The notes under the pieces: generated by a model
Seen by the model: the letters and a program-made list of their open reading frames with translations, nothing else
What the model was told of the DNA's origin: nothing
The model's database searches: none
Shown: one piece after another, positions 44,985 to 53,810 of the stretch
How positions within the stretch are numbered: the stretch's first letter is position 1
How the letters are laid out: each line of letters begins with the position of its first letter
Assembly (NCBI GenBank): GCA_020830965.2
Contig: JACCFC020000005.1
Location: forward strand, 43,049-107,048
DNA length: 64,000 nucleotides
Reading direction: 5' to 3'
Source of the DNA: Neisseriaceae bacterium TC5R-5
GTDB lineage: Bacteria > Pseudomonadota > Gammaproteobacteria > Burkholderiales > Chromobacteriaceae
Translations under genes and position numbers: made by a program

Positions 44985-45794
44985 ATGACAAAATATTTCT
45001 ATCATTCCAAATGGATGCCCATTTTTCTGTTGATTAGCAGCTATACCACACTCACCCCTCCAGCACAGGCAGAGGCGTCTGAGCCAGACAATAAAAAATG
45101 GCACTATGAATTTACCCCCTATATTTGGGCAACCGGACAAGATGGCACGGTAGGCCTGGATAAAGGACCAGGTAACGGTGTTGCAATAGACCAAAGCTTT
45201 TCAGACATATTGAAACGTATGGATATAGCTGCCATGGCCTCTTTTGAAGCAAGACATGATCGCTGGGGCATATTACTGGACGGCATCTATCTTAAAATTT
45301 CTGATGGCAGCCACGTCTCCGGCCCAAATGGCCTAGTCACACTCTCGGCTGACGCCAACATCACGCAGCAACTCTATTCGGTAGCCGGTTATTACCGGGC
45401 AATCGAAGGCGAGACTAATTTAGATACTATCGCAGGGCTGCGCTACAACATGATCAGGTGGGATGTGAATACCCAGCTCAGTTCACCAGTCACACCAGAT
45501 ATCACCAGGCGCTTTCGAGAAAACAAAAACTGGTTAGATCCTTATCTAGGCCTACGCGTTCAACATCGCTTAAATGAGAAATGGAGTGCCGTTGCTTATG
45601 GCGACGTGGGAGGGGGAACCAGTTCGGGCGCCAACCTCAGTTGGCAAGCCCTGCTTGGTGTGAACTACACATTTAGCCGCAATATTATTGGCAAATTTGG
45701 CTATCGACATCTCTACAACGACTATCACAATGATGGCTTCAAATACGATATGACCACAGCAGGAATTTATGCCGGCTTAGGCATTGCTTGGTAA
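44985..45794 (+). CDS. Outer-membrane beta-barrel protein, unassigned
   Basis: 269 residues with a signal peptide (hydrophobic core IFLLISSYTTL, cleavage after AQA about residue 28). The mature protein has the layout of a small 8- to 10-strand barrel: KWHYEFTPYIWATGQDGTVG, RWGILLDGIYLKI, LYSVAGYYRAI, DPYLGLRVQHRLNEKW, LLGVNYTFS, and ends YAGLGIAW, a C-terminal aromatic residue as required for BAM. Similar proteins are annotated only as hypothetical outer-membrane proteins. It lies 69 bp upstream of an exported alkylsulfatase gene on the same strand, suggesting a joint role, for example entry of sulfate esters. Confidence 0.75.
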   Translation: MTKYFYHSKWMPIFLLISSYTTLTPPAQAEASEPDNKKWHYEFTPYIWATGQDGTVGLDKGPGNGVAIDQSFSDILKRMDIAAMASFEARHDRWGILLDGIYLKISDGSHVSGPNGLVTLSADANITQQLYSVAGYYRAIEGETNLDTIAGLRYNMIRWDVNTQLSSPVTPDITRRFRENKNWLDPYLGLRVQHRLNEKWSAVAYGDVGGGTSSGANLSWQALLGVNYTFSRNIIGKFGYRHLYNDYHNDGFKYDMTTAGIYAGLGIAW

Positions 45795-45863
45795 ATCACC
45801 ATAGACCTCTTTCAATTTGTATTCATACCAAATGATCTGCCAAAACACTCAAAGGATTTATTC

Positions 45864-48005
45864 ATGAAGCAAGTCAGCATTGCAACTCGAATCACCTTCA
45901 TTTGTATCATGCTCAACAGCATCAGTATTAGCCATGCTGCAGAAACAGACATGACTAATAAGCAAAATACGGATAGTCCCGGTCATTTTCACCCCCAAGG
46001 AAAGCCTCCTTCAAAATTCACTGTTGAGTTGCATAAAAAAACAAAAAGAGAATTACCTTTCAAAGACACTCGTGATTTTGAAGAGTCAAAAAAAGGGTTC
46101 ATTGCCCAACCGCCTTATAAACAAATTATGGCGGACGCAGGTAATGTTGCCTGGGATATGGCTAGCTACGACTTTCTGCTACAAGGCAAAGAATTTACCA
46201 GTATCAACCCTTCTCTCCAGCGCCAGGCTGTCTTGAACATGGCTTATGGCCTCTATGAGGTTGTGGCAGATCGTATTTATCAGGTGCGCGGATATGATCT
46301 CGCTAATATCAGCTTTATCAAAGGTGATACGGGCTGGATTATTTTCGACCCGCTTACCACTAAAGAAACTTCACGTGCGGCACTAGCCTTCATTAATGAG
46401 AAATTAGGCAAAAGGCCGGTGGTCGCGGTAGTTTTTTCCCACTCTCATGTTGATCACTTTGGCGGTATTCGTGGTGTAGTCGATGAAGCAGATATACGTA
46501 CTGGTAAAATACCACTGATTGCCCCAGAAGGCTTTATGGAGGCAGCTATCTCTGAGAATGTTTTTGCCGGTAATGCGATGACCAGACGCACCCAATATCA
46601 ATATGGTGTGTTGCTGGAGCGCGATCCACACGGCCATGTGGATCAGGCTATTGGTAAAAATGTCGCCAATGGCAGCGTGGGCTTAATTCAGCCTAATCAC
46701 TTTATCTCTAAAGACTTTGAGGAAATGACCATAGATGGCATCAAAATGGTCTTCCAGAACACACCGGACACAGAAGCCCCGGTAGAAATGAATACTTATT
46801 TCCCACAATTCAAAGCTTTCTGGGCTGCAGAAAATATTACAGGCACTGTGCATAATATTTACACGATACGGGGCGCAGAAGTACGCAATGCCCTCAATTG
46901 GTCCAAGCAGATCAACAATGCTTTATATAAATTTGGTGAGGATGTTGAAGTGATGTTTGCCTCTCACAGCTGGCCACGCTGGGGCAATGATCGCATCCAG
47001 GAAGTGATGCGCACACAAAGAGATATCTATGCCAATATGAATAACCAAGTACTACATTACGTCAACCAAGGCGTAACTATTAATGAAATTCATAATGTAT
47101 ACAAAGTTCCTACCAGTTTGCAGAACCAATGGGCTGCGCGTAGTTATCATGGGTCTGTAGAAAATAATAGCCGCGGAATTGTTAATCGCTACATCGGTCA
47201 CTGGGACGCTAACCCAGCCACACTTGTTCCACTATCACCACGCGAATCTGCTCCTCTTTATGTGGATATGATGGGAGGAGCCAGCAAAATTCTAGCCAAA
47301 GGCAAAAACCTGCTGGCACAAGGTAAATATCTTGAAGTTACCGAGATTCTCAACAAACTAGTTTATGCACAACCTAAAAACCAGGCAGCTAAAAATATGC
47401 TGGCCGATGCCTTTGAACAACTGGGCTACCAAAAAGAAAGCAGCAGTATCCGCAATAGCTTCCTTCAAGCTGCTTATGAACTACGCACAGGCCTGCCCAG
47501 TGCGCTTCCGCCTAAGTCCAGCACACCTGACGTCATCAGAGCGATGCCGACAGAATTCTGGCTCGATTTTCTCGGTATCAGTGTGGACAGCCAACGTGCT
47601 AACGGCATGAGTTTTAAAATCAATCTGCAAACACCAGACAATAACGAAAAATTCCTGATCGAAATGAGCAATGCCACGTTGACCAACATCAAAGGGTATC
47701 AGGCCAAAAATCCCGACCTCACCATCACCATAAACCGCTCGGATCTGAGCAATATCATGATGGGCACAACCACATTTGAGAAAGAGGCAGCAGCAGGCAA
47801 AGCAAGCCTCTCCGGTAATAGCACAGTGCTACAACAACTGGGAGGTATTTTAGTGAAATTCACACCAAACTTTGAAATCATGCCGGGTACTTTAAATGCC
47901 CAACCCACACCAGCTAGTACACCAGCCACACAAAATGGCCGTGCCGCCCCGGCTTATACCGCGAAGCCCTTTGAGTTTGTCATGCACCCTGAATACGACG
48001 ATTAA
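45864..48005 (+). CDS. Exported linear primary alkylsulfatase (SdsA1/YjcS type)
   Basis: 713-residue metallo-beta-lactamase-fold sulfatase that hydrolyses alkyl sulfates such as SDS to alcohol and sulfate. Signal peptide ends SISHAAE about residue 27, so periplasmic. The zinc site is VVFSHSHVDHFGG (HxHxDH); further ligands lie in AAENITGTVHNIYTIRG and MFASHSWPRWGN. A helical dimerisation domain follows (about 470-560), then a C-terminal SCP2-like lipid-binding domain (about 580-690). Length and domain order match SdsA1 (about 660). Downstream of a small outer-membrane barrel; ends at a strong terminator. Confidence 0.92.
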   Translation: MKQVSIATRITFICIMLNSISISHAAETDMTNKQNTDSPGHFHPQGKPPSKFTVELHKKTKRELPFKDTRDFEESKKGFIAQPPYKQIMADAGNVAWDMASYDFLLQGKEFTSINPSLQRQAVLNMAYGLYEVVADRIYQVRGYDLANISFIKGDTGWIIFDPLTTKETSRAALAFINEKLGKRPVVAVVFSHSHVDHFGGIRGVVDEADIRTGKIPLIAPEGFMEAAISENVFAGNAMTRRTQYQYGVLLERDPHGHVDQAIGKNVANGSVGLIQPNHFISKDFEEMTIDGIKMVFQNTPDTEAPVEMNTYFPQFKAFWAAENITGTVHNIYTIRGAEVRNALNWSKQINNALYKFGEDVEVMFASHSWPRWGNDRIQEVMRTQRDIYANMNNQVLHYVNQGVTINEIHNVYKVPTSLQNQWAARSYHGSVENNSRGIVNRYIGHWDANPATLVPLSPRESAPLYVDMMGGASKILAKGKNLLAQGKYLEVTEILNKLVYAQPKNQAAKNMLADAFEQLGYQKESSSIRNSFLQAAYELRTGLPSALPPKSSTPDVIRAMPTEFWLDFLGISVDSQRANGMSFKINLQTPDNNEKFLIEMSNATLTNIKGYQAKNPDLTITINRSDLSNIMMGTTTFEKEAAAGKASLSGNSTVLQQLGGILVKFTPNFEIMPGTLNAQPTPASTPATQNGRAAPAYTAKPFEFVMHPEYDD

Positions 48006-48033
48006 TAAACTCTATAAGCTTTAATCATCTTTC

Positions 48034-48065
48034 CTGCCTTCACTTATCAAGTGAAGGCAGTTTCG
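48034..48065 (+). terminator. Terminator of the alkylsulfatase gene
   Basis: CTGCCTTCACTT-ATC-AAGTGAAGGCAG, a perfect 12-bp stem with a three-base loop, followed by TTTCGTT. Confidence 0.82.
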
Positions 48066-48142
48066 TTGCCCGCAGTCCATATAGTGACAATAAGTAAAAA
48101 GAAAAGACAAAATAAGCACTTGTAATAAGTAGCTTGTGGGTA

Positions 48143-49375
48143 TTACACATAATAGGACACTAAAAACTGCCATTTCTGTCGATACGGGCTGCCACCATAG
48201 GTACTCGTTTTACTGCCACCAAAATGCTGCCATTGCAGCGCCACATCGGCTTTTTTAAAACGATAACGCGCCTCAGCCCAATCCATACTGCTGTGATCCA
48301 CCAGATTTTGCTGCCGCATCACGACTAAATCCAGATTGTCACGCATAAAGTCTTGCTGCGACACACGCAGCAACCCGGCACGACGCGAAGGTAAGCTCTG
48401 CGTTTGCAGACTGTTTTGCCGATACTGCCAATAAAAGGGGCTGGCCTGCAGGGCACACCACTGTTCCGCATTCGGTGCCGCCGCATCATACTGCCCTTCC
48501 ACGGTAAGGCTCAGCTTACTGGCGTGCGTCCAAGTTAAACCGTAGGCGGTACGGTTACGCCAGCTACGCTGTTGTTGTGCAGCGGGCAAATCACGTTGCC
48601 AGGCCCAGGCTTGATGACCACCGGCCCACTCCAGATAGCCGACGGTGGCATTATTCAGCACCCGTGACAGATTTAAACCTAGTTGCCAGGGTCGCCCCTG
48701 CTCCTGCAACAGCAGCGCCTGCGGATTAAATTGCTCGCTGAAACGATAGCTAGCGGCCAGTAGCAGCCGTTGTCGTGGATTACTGGCTCCCCAATCCGGA
48801 CTGGCGCCATTGCTGCTACGCGAACTAGCTAGCTTAGGCGACCAGATCGCCGTCAAGGATGCCTCATCCCACAGCTTTTGCCCGCGCAGCATGACATTGC
48901 CCAGCCGATTATTGCGCAGGCTTTCCGGGTCGGCCGACACAATGGAACGTAGCGTGCCTTCACCCAAAAAGTCTGTTGGGTTATAAGCAAGCGCCACACC
49001 ATAGCGGGTATTGATACGCCCGGCATCAAGTAACACATTCGACGCTAAGCGTCGGCCCAGATACGCTTCCTTCAGCGTATTAATGCCTGAGCGACTCTTG
49101 AGCGCATGATTAAAATACCCATCCAGCCGATTCGCCAGTACCGCATGCCCACCCCCACCCAGACGCGCCTCCCAGCGCAGGTCCAATGACACACGCTGCT
49201 GATTCGACTCACCGTCAGTGACTGCAGCGGCAGCCTCCACCTGCAGCTTCAGCTCTTTAGGTGTCTCTGCCTCCATTTCGGTTTGATCGGCCAGCAATAA
49301 TGCCGCCTCATCATTGCCCCAGGCCATACCGCTTAGCAAAGCCAGCAGTACCGCTAACTGATTGCGCACTGCCAT
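48143..49375 (-). CDS. Outer-membrane beta-barrel protein of the ABC/LolA-like operon
   Basis: 410 residues from the ATG at 49375, which overlaps the stop of the gene before it (TGATG), a sign of coupled translation; an in-frame extension of 14 codons lies inside that gene. Signal peptide MAVRNQLAVLLALLSGMAWG. The mature chain is a barrel: alternating strands, RLDGYFNHALKSRSGIN, GRINTRYGVALAYNPTDFLG, and a C-terminus WQFLVSYYV. The DGYFN and GxxxxRYGVALAYNPTDF patterns resemble DUF1302-type barrels. Last gene of a four-gene unit with an ABC ATPase, a permease and a LolA-like protein; probably the outer-membrane station of that system. Confidence 0.75.
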   Translation of the reverse strand: MAVRNQLAVLLALLSGMAWGNDEAALLLADQTEMEAETPKELKLQVEAAAAVTDGESNQQRVSLDLRWEARLGGGGHAVLANRLDGYFNHALKSRSGINTLKEAYLGRRLASNVLLDAGRINTRYGVALAYNPTDFLGEGTLRSIVSADPESLRNNRLGNVMLRGQKLWDEASLTAIWSPKLASSRSSNGASPDWGASNPRQRLLLAASYRFSEQFNPQALLLQEQGRPWQLGLNLSRVLNNATVGYLEWAGGHQAWAWQRDLPAAQQQRSWRNRTAYGLTWTHASKLSLTVEGQYDAAAPNAEQWCALQASPFYWQYRQNSLQTQSLPSRRAGLLRVSQQDFMRDNLDLVVMRQQNLVDHSSMDWAEARYRFKKADVALQWQHFGGSKTSTYGGSPYRQKWQFLVSYYV

Positions 49376-50139
49376 CACTCGGCCCGGAAGCGCGGCAGGT
49401 AATCGCGCTGCAACCAAGCCTCGGGCACATCACGCCAGGCAAACTGGCTTTTACGCATCACCGTCACCCATTGCGGGTTTAAGCCATCGATAATCACCGT
49501 TTCCGTCGGTCTATCCCTATCTAAAGCCTGCTTATAGCCACGGTAATACACCGTTTTAAGCAAGCTGCCACTTTCGGTATAAAACTGTGCCTTGCGGCTG
49601 CGATAACCGTCTTTATCCACCCATAGGTCGATCTTGTGATAGGTTTGCTCAACACCACGAGCGCTTAGGCTCAGCTTATAGGTGTCTCGCGGCTGACGAT
49701 CACCGTCGGTAATCTGCTCCTGCCCGACCAAGCTGGCCCGGTAATCCAACGCCCAATTCACCGTCACCACATCGCCATTAGCGGCCTGCCCGAGCAAGCG
49801 CTGCTGTGGAGAGATCGGCACACTGGCCTGACTGGCCGGGTCAAACACCCATAAATCCCTGCCGTTTTTCAAAGTCAGTTTGCCGGCATCACGACTGGGA
49901 CTGACAAAACGCAACAGGCTGCGAAACTGCCCGCTTTTCGGGTCGGCGCGTGAGTACAAGGTCAAAGCGCTAGCCTCATTCTGCTTACCGACCTTATAAC
50001 TCACCAAATTAACCTGCAGGCTGAAGGACCCGCCCGGATTACGCACTGCATCACTTTTTGCCAGGATGGCCTGGGCATCTGGCGCGGCCCAAACCTGCGT
50101 TACAACACACACTGTCACCATCCCCATCCAAATCTTCAT
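49375..50139 (-). CDS. LolA-like outer-membrane lipoprotein-sorting family protein
   Basis: 254 residues with signal peptide (MKIWMGMVTVCVVTQVWAAP). The mature protein has the half-barrel pattern of the LolA/LolB superfamily, subgroup 'outer membrane lipoprotein-sorting protein' (PF17131): LRFVSPSRDAGKLTLKNGRDLWVFDP and LWVDKDGYRSRKAQFYTESG. Expected to be a soluble periplasmic carrier of a lipid or acylated molecule. It lies between the FtsX-type permease (57 bp upstream) and the outer-membrane barrel (overlapping stop/start), so it probably carries the permease cargo to the barrel. Confidence 0.82.
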   Translation of the reverse strand: MKIWMGMVTVCVVTQVWAAPDAQAILAKSDAVRNPGGSFSLQVNLVSYKVGKQNEASALTLYSRADPKSGQFRSLLRFVSPSRDAGKLTLKNGRDLWVFDPASQASVPISPQQRLLGQAANGDVVTVNWALDYRASLVGQEQITDGDRQPRDTYKLSLSARGVEQTYHKIDLWVDKDGYRSRKAQFYTESGSLLKTVYYRGYKQALDRDRPTETVIIDGLNPQWVTVMRKSQFAWRDVPEAWLQRDYLPRFRAE

Positions 50140-50196
50140 GCTACTTTTTCATCCTCAAGCTTATCTATTAGCAAGCAACAGCAGGCCAAACAACGC

Positions 50197-51585
50197 TCAA
50201 GCGTACCGCAGAGCACTGACAATATTCAGTTGGGCCGCCCGCCGCGCCGGCCACCACGCCGATAGCAATGCCACCGACAATAAACCCAGCATCACGGCCC
50301 CGATCAAACGCCACTCACCCCAGACTCTAATCACGATAGGGCGCGGCTCCACGACGCCGGGAGGCAACCAGCTCAGTCCGGCCAGATTGAGCAGATAGGC
50401 TGCCAGTAAACTGAACACCAGTCCCAGCAGACAAGCAGCCAAACCCAATAGCACCCCCTCACATAAAAACAGATGCTGTATACCGGCACGATGCAGCCCC
50501 ATAGAACGCAGGGTACCGATTTCAGCAGTGCGCTCCAGCACCGCCATATTCATGGTATTGATAATGGTAAATAAGGCGATAAAAACGATGAGTACCGCTA
50601 GAAAGCCAAAAATAGTGCCGAACATATCAATGATGCGGCCATACAAAGGCTGTAACACCGTGAAGTCATGCGCCACTAAAGGCTGGGCACGTAAAGAAGT
50701 GGCAAACAGCTGCTGTAAACGCGCACTAGCAGCTGTGATTTGCTCGCTATGCTGTAGTTGCAGCACGATGGCACTGACCATAGGCTCACCGGCGCCATAC
50801 AATAATTTCTGCGCCTGCGCCAGATGCAAACCGACATACACCTCATCCAGTTCTTTAGCGCCCTGCTTCTCCACCTTCACGACCTTGAGTCGAGCAATAT
50901 TAGGCGCACCCGTTGCCGTGGCGGTTAACAATTCAATCTGATCACTAGCACTGCTGGCAGGCTCGGCAGCCGCCAGAGCGGCCAGATCTTCTGGCAGGGC
51001 GGCAGCGGCTGGCGGCTCCTCCACAACGCGATGATGATCAGCGGGGCAATCTGTCAATTTAAAAACCGTACACAATTGCAATAGGCGCGCCACCCCGCCA
51101 CCCAACACCGCCGCATTGGGCTCACTCTGACTCAAAGCCACGGGCCTTGGCAGCTCATGTAGTTGATAGTCGTCCCAGCGCCGTAGCTGATTCTGTCCAC
51201 TCACCTCGCTGCCATACACCATGACAGTATGGGAAGATCCACTGGCATAACGGCTAGCGATCCCAGCCACGCTCAACACTGGCGTCACCACCGTTAACAT
51301 ATGTTTTAACACCGGGTCGGCGCTAATCACGCGCATGATGTGCTGGTAATCACGAATGCCATAAGCCGCAGGATTGCCGCTGCCATATAACAGATAATCG
51401 GGATGCTGTATTTGCAGATGCCCTCCACCACGGACAAAAGCCGTCTGCAAACTATATTGCACCGCACGATCAAAACCCCCAAACACCAGCACTCCCATCA
51501 TGCCGATGATCATGGTCAGCAAGGTCGCCAGCGTACGTCGTCGGTTGCGCAATAGATTGCGCCAAGCCAGCTTCCAGGTCTTCAT
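50197..51585 (-). CDS. FtsX/MacB-type ABC transporter permease
   Basis: 462 residues, four-helix FtsX-like permease of the LolC/MacB class. One helix at about 20-42 follows MKTWKLAWRNLLRNRRR; then a large periplasmic domain (about 45-325) with an acidic/Ala/Pro-rich insert near 190-215; then three helices (about 328-350, 375-402, 425-447) with ALFTIINTMNMAVLERTAEIGTLRSMG, the conserved FtsX motif contacting the ATPase, and a closing WWPARRAAQLNIVSALRYA. This class extracts lipids, lipoproteins or peptides from the inner membrane without moving them through it. Start overlaps the ATPase stop (ATGA). Confidence 0.9.
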   Translation of the reverse strand: MKTWKLAWRNLLRNRRRTLATLLTMIIGMMGVLVFGGFDRAVQYSLQTAFVRGGGHLQIQHPDYLLYGSGNPAAYGIRDYQHIMRVISADPVLKHMLTVVTPVLSVAGIASRYASGSSHTVMVYGSEVSGQNQLRRWDDYQLHELPRPVALSQSEPNAAVLGGGVARLLQLCTVFKLTDCPADHHRVVEEPPAAAALPEDLAALAAAEPASSASDQIELLTATATGAPNIARLKVVKVEKQGAKELDEVYVGLHLAQAQKLLYGAGEPMVSAIVLQLQHSEQITAASARLQQLFATSLRAQPLVAHDFTVLQPLYGRIIDMFGTIFGFLAVLIVFIALFTIINTMNMAVLERTAEIGTLRSMGLHRAGIQHLFLCEGVLLGLAACLLGLVFSLLAAYLLNLAGLSWLPPGVVEPRPIVIRVWGEWRLIGAVMLGLLSVALLSAWWPARRAAQLNIVSALRYA

Positions 51586-52322
51586 GCTGCTTCCGCCTGC
51601 AGTATTGCCTTAGCAACCACCTTGCATATGGGTACAGCGGGGGCAGCCTGTTGACGGCTGATTCGGCCATCATGCAATAGATACAGCTCGTCTGCCGCCG
51701 CAATCACCTGCGGATCATGCGAGGAAAACACCACGGCCACCTGCTGCTCACGCTGCAAACGACGCAATAACGCCAGAATATCGGCCCCGGTTCGACTATC
51801 CAGATTAGCGGTAGGCTCATCCGCCAACACCAGTTGCGGCCGATGAATCAAGGCACGCGCAATGGCAACCCGTTGCCGCTGCCCGCCAGATAGCTGACCC
51901 GGCAGACACTGAGCCTTATCTGCCAGGCCCACTGACGCCAGCAGCTCCAGCACCCGGCTCTTACGCTCCCTAGCCAGCACGCCTTGCAATTGCAGCGGAT
52001 ATTCCACATTCTCAAATACCGAGAGTACCGGCAACAGATTGAAATTCTGAAAGATAAAGCCGATATGGCGCGCCCGAAAATCACTCAGCGCATCATCGCT
52101 GAGCCGACACAAATGCTTACCCGCTACCCAGACCTCACCCTCATCGGCCTCGTCCAGCCCACCCATCAAATGCAGCAAAGTGCTTTTGCCACTCCCGGAT
52201 AAACCAGCCAACACCGTAAAACAACCCGGGGTGAGTTGCAGGCTAAGCTCGCTTAAAGCCGGTACCTCGACCTGACCCAAACGGTACTTTTTCGACACCC
52301 TGTGCATTTCCACTGCCCACAT
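51582..52322 (-). CDS. ABC transporter ATP-binding protein (LolD/MacB type)
   Basis: 246 residues with all ABC ATPase motifs: Walker A GLSGSGKST, Q-loop FIFQNFNLLPVLSVFENVEYPL, signature LSGGQRQRVAIARAL, Walker B LVLADEPTANLDS, and the switch His in FSSHDPQV. The Q-loop context FQNFNLLP and ADEPTANLD are those of the LolD/MacB/FtsE branch that pairs with FtsX-type permeases. First gene of the four-gene minus-strand operon, overlapping the permease start by four bases. No MacA-like adaptor is encoded, which argues against a MacAB-TolC efflux role. Confidence 0.92.
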   Translation of the reverse strand: MWAVEMHRVSKKYRLGQVEVPALSELSLQLTPGCFTVLAGLSGSGKSTLLHLMGGLDEADEGEVWVAGKHLCRLSDDALSDFRARHIGFIFQNFNLLPVLSVFENVEYPLQLQGVLARERKSRVLELLASVGLADKAQCLPGQLSGGQRQRVAIARALIHRPQLVLADEPTANLDSRTGADILALLRRLQREQQVAVVFSSHDPQVIAAADELYLLHDGRISRQQAAPAVPICKVVAKAILQAEAA

Positions 52323-52640
52323 TGCTTACTCCATCGAAAACGATATGCCCGATAGCTTAATGCAAATTAAAATAGACCATGTTGCTATGCATCAACACAT
52401 AGTTATGAAAAAGTAATTTTAAAAAAATTTAGCACCATTAAAAACAATAAAAAACGACAATTGCATCAAAAAAGGCAAATCCATCGCAACTTTTTTATTC
52501 TTGGCCTTTCACAACTTACACCCCACCACCATGTCAATGCCTTCTAACACCAGCTTTCCTGTCCCAATGCACCATCTAACAGTAAAAAAAGCTGTGTTAA
52601 GATGACGCCTTTCCGAAACACTGTTGAACGAAAGCACGCG
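52323..52640. other. Divergent intergenic region between the ABC operon and ppiA
   Basis: About 320 bp, AT-rich, with long A and T runs (for example AAAAAGTAATTTTAAAAAAA near 52410). Candidate -10 words such as TTAAGAT lie near 52594 before ppiA. No gene or strong hairpin is seen. The region must hold the promoters of both directions. Confidence 0.45.
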
Positions 52641-53198
52641 ATGAGAAAACTACTCAGCATACTGGCCCTCAGTACCTTACCTGCGCTGGTACTAGCTGCA
52701 CCGGTAGTAGAAATGATCACCAGCAAAGGGAATATCGAAATCACGCTGGACAGCGCCAAGGCCCCTAAGACGGTAGAGAATTTTCTGGCGTATGCCAAAG
52801 CAGGACACTATGACGGCACCGTTTTTCACCGGATTATTGACGGTTTCATGATTCAGGGTGGGGGGTTTGATACCAAACTCAGTCAAAAAGCCACCAAAGC
52901 CCCCATTGCCAACGAAGGTAGTAATGGCCTGAAGAACACTATAGGCACTATCGCTATGGCCCGTACTGCCGACCCTAACTCCGCAACGTCCCAGTTCTTC
53001 ATAAACCTAAGCAATAATGACTTTCTAAACTATAAATCAGCGACGCCCCAAGGCGCTGGCTATGCAGTATTCGGCAAAGTCACCCAAGGTATGGATATCG
53101 TCAACCGTATCGCTAAAGTGCGTACCGGCCAAATGAATGGCATGGGAGATGTGCCATTTGAGCCTATCGTGATAAAAAAAGTCATCATCAAGCCTTAA
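52641..53198 (+). CDS. ppiA: Periplasmic peptidyl-prolyl cis-trans isomerase, cyclophilin A type
   Basis: 185 residues. Start at 52641 gives a clean signal peptide ([20 protein letters not shown], cleavage about residue 20), so this is the periplasmic cyclophilin. Active-site motifs: [17 protein letters not shown] with the catalytic Arg, [19 protein letters not shown], and [18 protein letters not shown]. It catalyses proline isomerisation during folding of exported proteins. Followed 60 bp later by the cytoplasmic paralogue ppiB; the two share most of their catalytic core. Confidence 0.94.
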   Translation: MRKLLSILALSTLPALVLAAPVVEMITSKGNIEITLDSAKAPKTVENFLAYAKAGHYDGTVFHRIIDGFMIQGGGFDTKLSQKATKAPIANEGSNGLKNTIGTIAMARTADPNSATSQFFINLSNNDFLNYKSATPQGAGYAVFGKVTQGMDIVNRIAKVRTGQMNGMGDVPFEPIVIKKVIIKP

Positions 53199-53257
53199 CC
53201 CGACAGCGAGACCCCAGTCCACCCTGTCCAATCATCATGACCGCAAGGAATGTATTT

Positions 53258-53749
53258 ATGATCAAACTCACTACCAATTTTGGTGTTATTGTCATCAACC
53301 TATTTGCTGACAAAGCGCCACAAACTGCAGCCAACTTCGAAGAATATGTCAAAAGCGGGCACTACGACGGCACTATTTTTCATCGCGTGATCAATGGCTT
53401 CATGATTCAAGGTGGCGGTTTTACCACCGATATGTCGCAAAAACCTGGCAATGCACCGATTCAAAATGAAGCCAACAATGGCTTACATAATAAAAACTAT
53501 ACCGTGGCCATGGCCCGCACCATGGACCCACACTCGGCAACCGCACAATTTTTCATCAATGTAGCCGACAATGATTTTCTGGATTTCAAATCAGAAAGTG
53601 CCCAAGGCTGGGGCTATGCCGTATTTGGTCAAGTCGTAGAAGGTCAGGACGTAGTAGATAGCATCAAATCCGTACGCACTGGCCATAGCGGTGGCCATCA
53701 GGACGTTCCGGTAGAGCCGGTCATCATCGAAAAAGCAGAAATCATCTAA
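53258..53749 (+). CDS. ppiB: Cytoplasmic peptidyl-prolyl cis-trans isomerase, cyclophilin B type
   Basis: 163 residues, no signal peptide. Start at 53258 ([11 protein letters not shown]) matches the family N-terminus and follows AAGGA by eight bases. Motifs [35 protein letters not shown] and [18 protein letters not shown] mark cyclophilin. It is the cytoplasmic partner of ppiA just upstream and ends in a hairpin terminator before lpxH. Confidence 0.95.
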   Translation: MIKLTTNFGVIVINLFADKAPQTAANFEEYVKSGHYDGTIFHRVINGFMIQGGGFTTDMSQKPGNAPIQNEANNGLHNKNYTVAMARTMDPHSATAQFFINVADNDFLDFKSESAQGWGYAVFGQVVEGQDVVDSIKSVRTGHSGGHQDVPVEPVIIEKAEII

Positions 53750-53757
53750 ACCACAGC

Positions 53758-53790
53758 AAGCCTGACCAGACACGCTAGTCGGTCAGGCTT
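53758..53790 (+). terminator. Hairpin terminator between ppiB and lpxH
   Basis: AAGCCTGACC - AGACACGCTAGTC - GGTCAGGCTT, a 10-bp perfect stem with a short T-rich tail (TTTCG). lpxH starts only 20 bp later, so some read-through or a promoter inside the hairpin region is implied. Confidence 0.72.
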
Positions 53791-53810
53791 TCGCCCTTCC
53801 CAGACACACG

